Shown: piece by piece, positions 42,692-50,860 of the stretch
Position numbering within the stretch: position 1 is the first letter of the stretch
How the letters are laid out: each line of letters begins with the position of its first letter
From: Lentibacillus salicampi
GTDB lineage: Bacteria > Bacillota > Bacilli > Bacillales > Amphibacillaceae
NCBI RefSeq assembly: GCF_004565465.1
Contig: NZ_SRHY01000017.1
Coordinates: 1 to 58,273, forward strand
Length of the DNA: 58,273 nt
Direction: 5' to 3'
Program-made: the position numbers and the translations under genes
Notes under the pieces: model-generated
The model's input: only the letters and a program-made list of their open reading frames with translations
What the model was told of the DNA's origin: nothing
The model's database searches: none

Positions 42692-44254
42692 GTGCAGGAG
42701 ACTGAGAAAGTAAAAACAGATTGGACCGTATTTGCAGTAAGCGGCGGTTTTTTGATTTTGTTTATTGTGTTGTCGTTCATGAACAGTACCATGGTTGGGG
42801 AATGGATTACGACCTTGTTCAATTATTCTGCCGATCTGTTTGGAGCGTATTGGCAGGTGTTGTTGTTTGGTAACTTTGCAATTGGTATATTTTTGGCTTT
42901 TTCACGGTATGGAAACGTCAAATTGGGAAAAATGGATAAACCGAAATACAGTTATTATCGCTGGGTTGCGATGATTTTAGTAACCTTGCTGGCGAGCGGG
43001 GGTGTCTTCTGGGCTGCCTCTGAGCCGATGTATCACTATATGACAACGCCCCCGTTATTCGGTGGTGGGGAGTCCACTCATGTATTGGCAGCGTTTGCGC
43101 AGGCTTTTATGCATTGGGGCTTTATGGCGTGGGCCATCCTGGGCACGCTGGCAACGATTGTGATGATGTATGTGCATTATTCGAAAGGCTATCCAATGCG
43201 TCCAAGAGCCTTATTATACCCGGTATTCGGGGAGAAAATTTTTCACAAAAGTGTACTCGGATCTGCAGCAGACATTTTTTCCATCATTGCAACGGCGGCG
43301 GGAACGCTAGGGCCGTTAGGATTTCTCGGTCTGCAAATCTCTTATGGACTCAACCATTTATTTGCTATTCCAAACACTGTGACGGTCAGTATTCTAGTCG
43401 TTGTTGTTCTGGTCGTGATTGCGGCAATTTCCGCTGCGACCGGGGTTGACCGGGGAATTCTGCTCTTGAGCAGGGTCAATGTTGGTATGACGTTTGTATT
43501 AGGTATCATTATGCTCCTGATTGGCCCGACATTGTTCATCCTTGACGCCTTTATCGGTGGAACGGGCTTTTATTTGGATAACTTCTTTGCGATGAGCTTT
43601 TACCGTGGCGACAGTGCGTGGCTTGGGGCGTGGACTATCTTTTTCTGGGGATGGTTTATCGGCTATGGGCCAATGCTGATCATCTTTATCAGCCGTATCT
43701 CACGCGGCAGAACGATCCGTGAATTGATTATCGCGGTATCGATTGCGGCACCGCTTGTGACGAACTTCTGGTTTTCCGTTGTCGGCGGAACAGGCGTATC
43801 CTTTGAAATGGAGAATCCGGGTTCTATTTCCGGTGCTCTGAATGAGGCAGGCATGCCCGCTGCGGTGATGGCGATCATGGATCAATTGCCAATGGGCACC
43901 CTGATGGGCGTTGCATTTCTTGTCATATCGATTGTGTTTGTAGCCACCACAACTGATACGATGTCTTATACCGTATCGGTAACATTGACCGGAAATGACC
44001 ATCCCGCCCGCTGGCTCCGTGTCTTTTGGGCTTTGATTTTTGGTGGCACGACAATGATGATTTTGACAATTGGCGAAGGAAGTATTACAGCTATCCAAAA
44101 CTCGATTGTCATCACGGCTGTTCCTGTGTCGTTTCTGCTGTTGCCATCGTTATGGAATGCCCCGCAGATTGCCAGAAAGATGGCGCTGGAACAGGGACTG
44201 ATGTGGGAAAGACCGCGAAAAGGCAGACCGATTAAAATTGATCATAGAAAATAG
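42692..44254 (+). CDS. Divergent BCCT-family transporter
   Basis: A 520-residue transporter with 12 membrane segments of the betaine-carnitine-choline family. Family signs are ASEPMYHYM (TM3 end), HWGFMAWAI (TM4), ISRISRGRTIRELI after TM8 and VATTTDTMSYTVS. The substrate site is unusual: the TM8 box W-A-W-W-x-x-W is W319-G-W-F-I-G-Y325; the tyrosine after AWAI is L150; the glycine-rich GMGIG of TM3 is replaced by ASGGVFW. The substrate may therefore not be glycine betaine. I chose GTG 42692 after GGGAGGAAAAAC over the upstream ATG at 42644. Osmoprotectant or related uptake is inferred. Confidence 0.9.
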   Translation: MQETEKVKTDWTVFAVSGGFLILFIVLSFMNSTMVGEWITTLFNYSADLFGAYWQVLLFGNFAIGIFLAFSRYGNVKLGKMDKPKYSYYRWVAMILVTLLASGGVFWAASEPMYHYMTTPPLFGGGESTHVLAAFAQAFMHWGFMAWAILGTLATIVMMYVHYSKGYPMRPRALLYPVFGEKIFHKSVLGSAADIFSIIATAAGTLGPLGFLGLQISYGLNHLFAIPNTVTVSILVVVVLVVIAAISAATGVDRGILLLSRVNVGMTFVLGIIMLLIGPTLFILDAFIGGTGFYLDNFFAMSFYRGDSAWLGAWTIFFWGWFIGYGPMLIIFISRISRGRTIRELIIAVSIAAPLVTNFWFSVVGGTGVSFEMENPGSISGALNEAGMPAAVMAIMDQLPMGTLMGVAFLVISIVFVATTTDTMSYTVSVTLTGNDHPARWLRVFWALIFGGTTMMILTIGEGSITAIQNSIVITAVPVSFLLLPSLWNAPQIARKMALEQGLMWERPRKGRPIKIDHRK

Positions 44255-44357
44255 TATGGGGTACTCTAGGGTACTCTTTTTTTTGTTTAATGATTGTCAT
44301 ATTATTTGCAGTTGATTTTTGGTATAATGGAATTAGAATGAAGGGGAGGCGTCACCA

Positions 44358-45179
44358 TTGAGTGAAGCGAAAAGACTGCAAAAAGATGCGGATACTATAT
44401 TAAAACGGACAAGCCGGACATTTTACATACCGATCACATTGCTGAAATCGCCGCTGAACCAAACGGTCGGGTCAGCCTATTTATGCATGCGTGCTGTTGA
44501 TGAGATGGAAGATCATGAAGCGCTGGATAGGGAAACAAAACAACATTTGCTCCGAACAACGAGTGATTTATTAAAGCGCGATCATTTTGACCATCAGGCC
44601 TATCGTGAGTTAGTGCAACCGTATGAAAGGCAGCTGCCTGAAGTGACACGACGATTAGGCGATTGGATTCACCTTTGTCCGGATGGGATTGCCGGCAAAG
44701 TTAAGGAATCGACGAGTGTCATGGCTGCCGGAATGGCTGACTGGGCAGAGAAGAGTTGGAATATTAAAAATAAAGCAGACCTGGATGATTATACATACTT
44801 TGTGGCTGGACTTGTCGGAGTTATGCTATCGGACATTTGGAAGTGGTATGACGGAACAGAAACCGACCGGGAGCTGGCGATTGGCTACGGGCGTGGGCTG
44901 CAGGCAGTAAATATTTTACGGAACCAGGATGAAGACAGCAAGCGCGGTGTTAATTTTGTGCCGGATGGCTGGACCCGGGATGATTTATTCCACTACACTG
45001 AAGGCAACCTTGCACAGGCTGATGAATATATGAAAGATATCAACACACGAACGATTAAGCTGTTTTGCAGAATTCCACTTGCTCTTGCAAAACGAACGGT
45101 AAAAGCTCTAAAAGAAGGTCGTGAAAAGATTTCGAGAAATGAAGTCGAAACCATTGTTGAGGATATAAAAAATGACTAA
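44358..45179 (+). CDS. Squalene/phytoene synthase family protein
   Basis: A 273-residue all-helical isoprenoid synthase-like protein. SRTFYIPITLL and the first acidic motif RAVDEMED (D48...D52) look like squalene synthase (xxRALDTVEDD). In the second motif, NILRNQDED, the first aspartate of the usual D-x-x-E-D is N189. The family joins two prenyl diphosphates head to head, but some members (B. subtilis YisP) act as phosphatases. There is no desaturase or other carotenoid or hopanoid gene nearby. The TTG start follows GGGGAGGCGTCACCA, and an extended -10 TGGTATAAT lies 30 bp upstream of it. Confidence 0.9.
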   Translation: MSEAKRLQKDADTILKRTSRTFYIPITLLKSPLNQTVGSAYLCMRAVDEMEDHEALDRETKQHLLRTTSDLLKRDHFDHQAYRELVQPYERQLPEVTRRLGDWIHLCPDGIAGKVKESTSVMAAGMADWAEKSWNIKNKADLDDYTYFVAGLVGVMLSDIWKWYDGTETDRELAIGYGRGLQAVNILRNQDEDSKRGVNFVPDGWTRDDLFHYTEGNLAQADEYMKDINTRTIKLFCRIPLALAKRTVKALKEGREKISRNEVETIVEDIKND

Positions 45180-45183
45180 GGGA

Positions 45184-45219
45184 AAAGCCACCGTTTGATA
45201 TATGAATGGTGGCTTTTTC
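45184..45219 (+). terminator. Intrinsic terminator
   Basis: AAAGCCACC and GGTGGCTTT flank a 15-base loop and are followed by TTTCTTTTT. Confidence 0.9.
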
Positions 45220-45252
45220 TTTTTAAAGATAAGAAACCTTTGGCTATATGAA

Positions 45253-45349
45253 GCTCTTTGTCAGTAATAGCCATGTCCAGCTCCAGCGCCTAACCCCTTG
45301 AGGTCTTAAGCAATCATTTTACGTGGCAAACCCCGCCACTACAAAGGGA
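45253..45349. repeat. Dispersed Bacillus-type repeat, copy 1 (partial)
   Basis: It runs from AGCTCTTTGTCAGTAATAGCC through CATGTCCAGCTCCAGCGCC and CCCCTTGAGGTCTTAAGCAA to GGCAAACCCCGCCACTACAAA. Copies 2 and 3 share the AAGCAATCATTTTACGTGGC block word for word. The right half is missing. It appears to sit at the truncated 5' edge of a serine-hydrolase remnant. Confidence 0.75.
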
Positions 45350-45351
45350 GT

Positions 45352-45545
45352 CCATTGGATGCCATTGCAAAAGCAGAATTCATACCGCTTGGGGCACCCG
45401 GAACTGAATTCAGATATTCCAATGACGCCTATGCCCTTATAGGTGCCATAATTGTATGAATCAGCGGTATATCGTATGAACAATATGTGCAAGAAAGTAT
45501 TTTAGAGCCTGCCAGGATGCAGCATAGTGTTTTAGCTTCATTCAG
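45352..45545 (+). pseudogene. Serine hydrolase (beta-lactamase family) remnant
   Basis: One frame reads PLDAIAKAEFIPLGAPGTEF, RYSNDAYALIGAII, an in-frame TGA, and then ISGISYEQYVQESILEPARM. This is the middle of a class C beta-lactamase-like or DD-peptidase-like hydrolase, including the catalytic Y-S-N motif and its usual context PG..F.YSN..Y.LLG.I. The serine (SxxK) part and the C-terminus are missing. It directly abuts the dispersed repeat copy 1, which marks the break. Confidence 0.75.
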
Positions 45546-45605
45546 TCGCTGGCAGTGATAACACAGTTGATCATGTGAATTTGAAAGTGAAATAGCTGTT
45601 TATTT

Positions 45606-45643
45606 AATAGGGATGCCTCAAAAAGGAGGTGCCCTATTTTTGT
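45606..45643. terminator. Terminator-like hairpin in the remnant region
   Basis: AATAGGGATGCCTC pairs with GGAGGTGCCCTATT, followed by TTT. It may be the old terminator of the decayed gene. The next 300 bases (to 45940) hold no recognisable gene. Confidence 0.6.
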
Positions 45644-45940
45644 GTTTTGGATTGCCAAAATACTGTTAACTTAACCGCATCTTATATCTGGTTTTCTTCC
45701 GCAGCAGATAGACTAACTTTTACTCTAAGTGGCATCAAAAAGAAAAAAGTAAGCTAGCGTGGATCCATTCATGTTTGATCACATCGTCTCAAATGTGTAC
45801 AATCACAGGTTAACATGTACGAATTAGACCACATGTGACAAAAACGTCATCTGCTGACTTCTCTTTGTTAGCCAAATCGAAGGAAAAGCCACTGATCATC
45901 TCTTATAATGGAATCAAGCTATTGAAAGAGAGAAAAAATT

Positions 45941-46093
45941 ATGACAGTAAATTTAATGCCCCCTCAAGGTTTTAAGCAATCATTTTACGTGGCAAAACCC
46001 ACCACTACAACTTCTTGCTTAAGCTTTTCAGGGGTGAACAAGGCGCCCTGCGCTTTTCTAACCAGGAAAAGCATGTTTAAACTCAGCAAATAA
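45941..46093 (+). pseudogene. Start of a gene fused into dispersed repeat copy 2
   Basis: An ATG at 45941 (MTVNLM) with an AAAGAGAG ribosome site and a TATAAT 32 bp upstream runs into the repeat after six codons and stops at 46091 after 50 residues of repeat-encoded sequence. It looks like a gene cut short by the repeat. Translation of the hybrid is possible but probably meaningless. Confidence 0.4.
45960..46066. repeat. Dispersed Bacillus-type repeat, copy 2
   Basis: It contains CCCCTCAAGGTTTTAAGCAA, the ATCATTTTACGTGGC block, CTTGCTTAAGCTTTTC and ACAAGGCGCCCTGCGCTTTTC. It lacks the left AGCTCC part of copy 1 but has the right half. The TTAAGCAA...TTGCTTAA arms form a hairpin. Confidence 0.75.
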
Positions 46094-46326
46094 GTGCGAG
46101 AATGTACCGTAACAGTTCGACTGGTAAATTTCTGAAGGTATGGCTAGAGAAGGTGAAGTTTCAGGATATATTGCAAAAAACACGGTGAAGATCTTCTTTT
46201 ATATTTACACCAGTCAGGTTAGTAAGTAATTAGAGCGCTTTGTTCCGAGGTCTAGTGGTATACAGTGTTGATTTTTTAGTGTATTAAAGTTTGAACAACA
46301 AGAAAAAGTGATGAAAGGGAATGAGA

Positions 46327-47367
46327 ATGAAACCGACAACGACGACAGATCGAATAAATGTACTTGATTTAATTCGAGGTTTTGCCTTGATTGGACTTCC
46401 ATTTGTTAATGTGTTAGCCCTTTGGAATAACGTTAATTTATCTGGGACACAAGAAGATATTTGGATACAGCGTTTCTTATATATTTTTGTTGAAGGACGA
46501 TTTTATGCAATATTTTCCTTCCTGTTTGGATTAGGATTTTGGATTTTCTTATCACGGGCTCAAAGGAAAAGCAATCATCCATATGGCCTTTTTATTCGGC
46601 GCATGTTGATTTTACTTGGAGCTGGCATGCTGCACCAATTAATAAATCCTGGTGAAGTACTGTTGTTTTACGCAATTTTCGGATTGATCGTTCTGTTTTT
46701 TTACAAGGCTCCTAAACAGATTAACCTTACATTAGGAATAATAGGCATTATTGCAGGAAGTTTTTTCGGAGCAAAGACGCTTTTACCCTTGCCTCTTATT
46801 CTGCTGGGTCTGGCTTTTGGGCAGTATCGTGTGTTTCAAACGCTGATGGAGAACAAAAAGAAATGGGGAGCAGCAGCCATATTTTCATTCGTTGCAACAA
46901 GTGTAATCACAGTTTTCTTGTGGCAGAACGCGCCTGATGCCGGATTATTGTCATATATGGAAGGGTTTGACTATGATATAACTGAAACGCAAGCAGAAGC
47001 AAATCGTGCTTTTTATGATTTCATAGATTTGTCCATGGTTTTTGCACCCATTTACTCTATATTCTACATTAGCCTTCTCGTGTTGCTGGAACCGGCAGTA
47101 GGAAAATGGTTGTCTCCGTTACATTCATTCGGTCGAATGGCATTGTCGAATTATATTGGTCAGTCGATTATATTGGTTAGCTTACTGGTATTTATTCCAG
47201 TAGATACAATCGTATCATACAAGGTAGCGGCAATTGTTTGTTTAATCGTAGTGGGTGTGCAGATCATTTTTTCATCACTATGGCTTAGACATTTCAATTA
47301 TGGACCGTTAGAATGGCTATGGCGATGCGCAACTTATGGGAATTGGGTTCCAATACGGAGGAAATAA
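46327..47367 (+). CDS. DUF418 family membrane protein
   Basis: A 346-residue protein with about nine to ten membrane segments. The N-terminal RINVLDLIRGFALIGLPFVN and the C-terminal SFGRMALSNYIGQSI and YGPLEWLWR motifs are diagnostic of DUF418 (YeiB/YxaH group), related to acyltransferase-3-like membrane proteins. Function unknown. ATG 46327 (MKPTTTTD) has better spacing from AAAGGG than ATG 46321. It is monocistronic, between two repeat-rich stretches. Confidence 0.9.
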   Translation: MKPTTTTDRINVLDLIRGFALIGLPFVNVLALWNNVNLSGTQEDIWIQRFLYIFVEGRFYAIFSFLFGLGFWIFLSRAQRKSNHPYGLFIRRMLILLGAGMLHQLINPGEVLLFYAIFGLIVLFFYKAPKQINLTLGIIGIIAGSFFGAKTLLPLPLILLGLAFGQYRVFQTLMENKKKWGAAAIFSFVATSVITVFLWQNAPDAGLLSYMEGFDYDITETQAEANRAFYDFIDLSMVFAPIYSIFYISLLVLLEPAVGKWLSPLHSFGRMALSNYIGQSIILVSLLVFIPVDTIVSYKVAAIVCLIVVGVQIIFSSLWLRHFNYGPLEWLWRCATYGNWVPIRRK

Positions 47368-47519
47368 AGGTTGCAAGACCAAGGAAGGTTGCAACAACAA
47401 AACGTCGAAACGTACGGTAGGGTTTTTCAATTAGTGGTGTTAAGTTATCGGGCGCTTGTGTGGCAAAAGCATTGCGCCCGTTATACCGTATAAGGATCAT
47501 TACAAATTCATTTCAAAAT

Positions 47520-48413
47520 TTATTTTGAAGTAATGACGTCTCTGGTTATTTCTAAAAACGCCTTGATCGCAGGTGAAAGCCACTTGTCTTTATGCCATAG
47601 CATTTGGGTAACAACCTGGAGGTTAGGCATTTTCCAAGGGAGGGAAATCAATTCGCCGCGTTCCAGCTCAGCCTTAACGGCTATTCTGGGTAAAAAGGCA
47701 ATACCAATACCGGCCATTGCGCACCGTTTGATTGTTTCTGCGCTGCTAAATTCCAAATTGGTCATACTTTCATGGATTCCCTGTTGCTCTATGGTTCGAT
47801 TAAAAAGTGTACGATAGGGACATCCTTTCTCTGTAAGCAAAAACGGTTCCCCTTGGAAATCTTCTGCACAAAGGTATGTCCGTTGTACAAGTGGATGGTC
47901 TGGTGCAACGAGAAAGAGAAAGGGTTCCTCAATTAAAGGTTCAATCATAAGGTTTGTTGAACCAAAAGATTCATCCAACATAAAAACAATGTCCGTTTTT
48001 CCGTCGTAAAGACTTTGTTTAAGTTGATCATTAGCCAAAGGGCGAAAGATTAGCCTTATGCCAGGGTAACGAGCACGAAAAGACCGTAAAACGGCGGGCA
48101 AACGATATGAACCGGGAATTTCATTGGCACTGATGGTAAGGGTACCCGTTAATTCTTCATTTTCTTTCATAGCCAAATGTGCTTCATCCACACTGTTTAA
48201 CACTTTTTCTGCATGTAATAGGAACCTTTTTCCTGCGTCAGTAAGGACAATTTGTTTTCCTAACCGGTCAATGAGTTGAGTATCCAGTTCTTCTTCCAAG
48301 GATTTCATTTGCATCGTAACATTCGATGGAACATAATTTAGTGCTTCGGCGGCACGGGTGAAGTTTAGTGTGAAGGCCACCGTTCTGAAGGTCATAAGCT
48401 GGCGTATTTCCAT
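47520..48413 (-). CDS. LysR-family transcriptional regulator
   Basis: A 297-residue LysR protein. The HTH is FRTVAFTLNFTRAAEALNYVPSN (written from about residues 9-31), followed by the linker helix and a periplasmic-binding-like co-inducer domain. The ATG at 48413 (MEIRQLM) follows GGAAGG. It is divergent from an alpha/beta hydrolase gene, the usual LysR arrangement, and probably activates or represses that gene through the inverted repeat between them. Confidence 0.93.
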   Translation of the reverse strand: MEIRQLMTFRTVAFTLNFTRAAEALNYVPSNVTMQMKSLEEELDTQLIDRLGKQIVLTDAGKRFLLHAEKVLNSVDEAHLAMKENEELTGTLTISANEIPGSYRLPAVLRSFRARYPGIRLIFRPLANDQLKQSLYDGKTDIVFMLDESFGSTNLMIEPLIEEPFLFLVAPDHPLVQRTYLCAEDFQGEPFLLTEKGCPYRTLFNRTIEQQGIHESMTNLEFSSAETIKRCAMAGIGIAFLPRIAVKAELERGELISLPWKMPNLQVVTQMLWHKDKWLSPAIKAFLEITRDVITSK

Positions 48414-48436
48414 AAGTTTTCTTCCTTCCTTCATTT

Positions 48437-48459
48437 TTTTTGAATGACTAATTCAAAAA
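48437..48459. promoter_or_regulatory. LysR-type operator
   Basis: TTTTTGAAT-GACTA-ATTCAAAAA, exact 9-bp arms around 5 bp, located in the divergent intergenic region 24 bp from the LysR start. It fits the T-N11-A pattern. Confidence 0.6.
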
Positions 48460-48535
48460 TGTTTACTTTTATTGATGATAACATCCTTTTATACTAAAGA
48501 CTATAGAAATAAATCTATGAAAGGGGTACGTAAAA

Positions 48536-49555
48536 ATGAATTATGAAGTCTTTGAATTTGGGAGTGTTACATTCCAATCTGGTGAGACGCTGCCTAATGC
48601 ATTTCTCGCATTTAAGACCTACGGGACATTAAATCAAGACAAAAGCAATGTGGTTGTTTACCCAACTGCATTTGGAGATACACATGAAAACAATGAGTGG
48701 TTAATTGGTAAAGGAATGGCTTTGGATCCTGAAAAATACTTTATCATCGTTCCAAATCTGCTGGGCAACGGATTATCTTCGTCTCCCAGCAACACACCTC
48801 CCCCACTTGATCGGGTTAATTTTCCACAGGTAACCATCTATGACAATGTTGAATTACAGTATCGGCTGGTGACCGAAAAATTCGGTATTAAAAAGATAGC
48901 CCTTGTCGTTGGATGGTCAATGGGAGGCATACAATCATTCCAATGGGGAGCAAGTTATCCAGACATGGTGGAACGAATTGCACCTTTTGATGGTGCTGCT
49001 AAGACTTGGCCACATACGTATGTGGTGCTTGACGGAATGAAAGCAGCGCTCACGGCTGCGGTTAACTTTGATTCAAGTAAACTAAACCAGTTGACTTCTG
49101 AAAATATGCGAGCTGTTGGCCGTGTTTATGCGGGATGGGGCTTATCTCAGGCGTTTTACAGAGAAGGACTTTATCGCGAGTTGAAATATGATTCATTGGA
49201 GGATTTTGTGGTTGGTGTCTGGGAAAACAGCTTTATGAAGATGGATCCGCACAATGTCCTGGCCATGTTATGGACAGGTCAATTTGCTGATATTAGTGCA
49301 AATCCCACCTATAATGAAAACTTCGATGAGGCGCTCAAAAGCATTACAGCACTTGCCTGCATCATGCCAGGAAGCACCGATCTTTTCTGCACAGCGGACG
49401 ATAACGAATATGAGGCCAGGCTTATACCTAACGCTGCCTTTAAGCCAATAGAATCGATTTGGGGTCATTTTGCCGGACGCGGGATCAATAGTGATGATAA
49501 CAAATTTATTGATGACAATCTAAAGCACTTGTTGGCGAGTGGTACAAACGGATAG
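48536..49555 (+). CDS. MetX-like alpha/beta hydrolase
   Basis: A 339-residue protein of the homoserine-O-acetyltransferase-like branch of the alpha/beta-hydrolase fold. The N-terminal FGSVTFQSGETLPNAFLAFK and YGTLNQDKSNVVVYPTAFG are MetX-like, the nucleophile elbow is VVGWSMGGIQSFQWG (Ser near residue 128), and the catalytic Asp and His are expected in PGSTDLFC and SIWGHFAGRG. Many such proteins are esterases, not acetyltransferases, and the absence of met genes nearby leaves the substrate open. It is divergently transcribed from the LysR gene. Confidence 0.88.
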   Translation: MNYEVFEFGSVTFQSGETLPNAFLAFKTYGTLNQDKSNVVVYPTAFGDTHENNEWLIGKGMALDPEKYFIIVPNLLGNGLSSSPSNTPPPLDRVNFPQVTIYDNVELQYRLVTEKFGIKKIALVVGWSMGGIQSFQWGASYPDMVERIAPFDGAAKTWPHTYVVLDGMKAALTAAVNFDSSKLNQLTSENMRAVGRVYAGWGLSQAFYREGLYRELKYDSLEDFVVGVWENSFMKMDPHNVLAMLWTGQFADISANPTYNENFDEALKSITALACIMPGSTDLFCTADDNEYEARLIPNAAFKPIESIWGHFAGRGINSDDNKFIDDNLKHLLASGTNG

Positions 49556-49705
49556 GTTATCATTTGAATGATTAGTCGGTTCATCGCATAGTGCTCCAGT
49601 GACTGATTTACCAAGTTAATTCCGAAGAGATCATAAATCATTGTTTTTAAACAGGAATCTCTGTATTTTTCCTCCGCTAGTTGAAAAGCTATCCCTATAT
49701 AATAG

Positions 49706-49751
49706 AAATCCGAACAGATTATAAATATTTCACATTATTGTTCGGATTTTT
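49706..49751 (+). terminator. Intrinsic terminator
   Basis: AAATCCGAACA and TGTTCGGATTTTT form a 10-11 bp stem with a long loop, 150 bp after the hydrolase stop. Confidence 0.75.
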
Positions 49752-49820
49752 ATTTTGATGCTATAATTTGCCCCAGCCTGAATTTAATATGCAGATTAGA
49801 GTCAGAGCCCGTTACTCTGC

Positions 49821-50030
49821 ACATGCTCTTTGTCAGCAATAGCCATGTCCAGCTTCGACGTACAGGACGTACTAGTGCCGGCGTTGGCACAGGACGTGCC
49901 GAACTTAGCCGGCCAACGCCTGCCCCCTCGAGGTCTTAAGCAATCATTTTACGTGGCAAAACCCGCCATTACAAATTCTTGCTTAAGCTTTTCGGGGGGG
50001 GGGTAAACAAGGCGCCCTGCACTTTTCTTG
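49821..50030. repeat. Dispersed Bacillus-type repeat, copy 3 (longest)
   Basis: It contains the left part (CATGCTCTTTGTCAGCAATAGCC, CATGTCCAGCT), an extra GC-rich block with ACAGGACGT / ACGTGCC and GCCGGCGTTGGC / GCCGGCCAACGCC pairs, the CCCCTCGAGGTCTTAAGCAA and ATCATTTTACGTGGC blocks, and the right part ending GGCGCCCTGCACTTTTCT. The CTTAAGCAA / TTGCTTAAG and CCCC / GGGG arms form a hairpin. A G9 run lies near 49995. Confidence 0.75.
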
Positions 50031-50038
50031 ACCCGGTG

Positions 50039-50224
50039 TCATTTATTCAGCAGTGATCTGAAGCCAAGGTAGAGGATAGCAGCCGAGAATATGATTACGA
50101 CAATACCACCGATTACATTCAAAAACGAAGTCAATTCTCCTGTTATGATGGAGGATGCCGGCACATTAGCGAGTGCAAACCCTGCTAGAACACAAGCGAA
50201 ATAAAGCAAGGTTGAATGATGGAT
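50039..50224 (-). CDS. Small membrane protein with unusual start
   Basis: The frame encodes about 61 residues with two hydrophobic segments (LLYFACVLAGFALANV and VIGGIVVIIFSAAILYLGF) and ends RSLLNK*. It looks like a real small membrane protein. AAAGGAGGG is present upstream, but the codon at the right distance is ATC (50224); the first TTG is 12 bases further in. It may use a non-standard start, or the start may have mutated. Confidence 0.45.
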   Translation of the reverse strand: MHHSTLLYFACVLAGFALANVPASSIITGELTSFLNVIGGIVVIIFSAAILYLGFRSLLNK

Positions 50225-50271
50225 AGTATCCCTCCTTTGGTAACTGATGCATAATCATTCCCGGTCCAGGG

Positions 50272-50685
50272 TTAATAGCACTGGAACGACTGTACATTAT
50301 CCAAGTCGACGCCGTAGTAGACCCATCTGTTCCGCTGCCATCTGAATCCGGAAATCGACCGTCTGCCCACAAATACAGGGAAAAACCAGAACGAATCCCA
50401 TCTCAACCAGATATACGTGAATTGAAATAGGCATCCCTGGATTGCACCCGGATCGATTGCGAAGACGCTGAAGTCACTTTGAGCCTGCTGTGTTTGCGGC
50501 TGTTGTGGTGTGAAAGGTGGAGGCGGTGACGTTGGCGCGCTGACTTGCTGTTGTCCGCCCGAAAATCCTGAAGGCGGACCTCCGCCTGTCTGTCCGGGTG
50601 GTCCGCCAAATGGAGGACCTGAGCCCTGGAGCCATGGAAAGTTAAAAATCCTTTGATCGTTATAAGGTGGTTGATTATAATTCAT
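50272..50685 (-). CDS. Pro/Gly/Gln-rich surface-type protein
   Basis: A 137-residue protein. The first 75 residues are low-complexity P, G, Q and S (PPFGGPPGQTGGGPPSGF). The last 60 are a conserved aromatic domain: DPGAIQGCLFQFTYIWLRWD, FPVFVGRRSISGFRW and YYGVDLDNVQSFQCY. I recall similar proteins in spore-forming Bacillus with this C-terminal pattern, often annotated vaguely as transporter or spore-coat-like. The ATG follows GGGGAGGATTTTTT. No signal peptide is present. A spore-surface or coat role is a guess. Confidence 0.75.
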   Translation of the reverse strand: MNYNQPPYNDQRIFNFPWLQGSGPPFGGPPGQTGGGPPSGFSGGQQQVSAPTSPPPPFTPQQPQTQQAQSDFSVFAIDPGAIQGCLFQFTYIWLRWDSFWFFPVFVGRRSISGFRWQRNRWVYYGVDLDNVQSFQCY

Positions 50686-50806
50686 AAAAAATCCTCCCCA
50701 AATGTCCTTAATTGTAGTTTATGGGGTTTTGTCTATTTGTGTATGGGCGTTTGAATGGCCTTTTGAAATTCAAGCCTATCCCAGCGAAATTTTTTATAAT
50801 ATACCG

Positions 50807-50837
50807 TTGACTATCACGTTACGTTATACTTTACAGT
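50807..50837 (+). promoter_or_regulatory. MerR-type promoter with dyad in a long spacer
   Basis: TTGACT (50807-50812) and TACAGT (50832-50837) are 19 bp apart, the overlong spacing of MerR-controlled promoters. A 17-bp dyad (TATCACGTTACGTTATA, one mismatch) fills the spacer at 50812-50828. Confidence 0.6.
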
Positions 50838-50860
50838 AATAATTGAGGGAGGATCCAGCG

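Noticed and set aside
44258..44285. GGGTACTC repeat followed by T8 after the BCCT gene as a terminator
   Set aside because: The two GGGTACTC copies are direct, not inverted, so no convincing stem forms.
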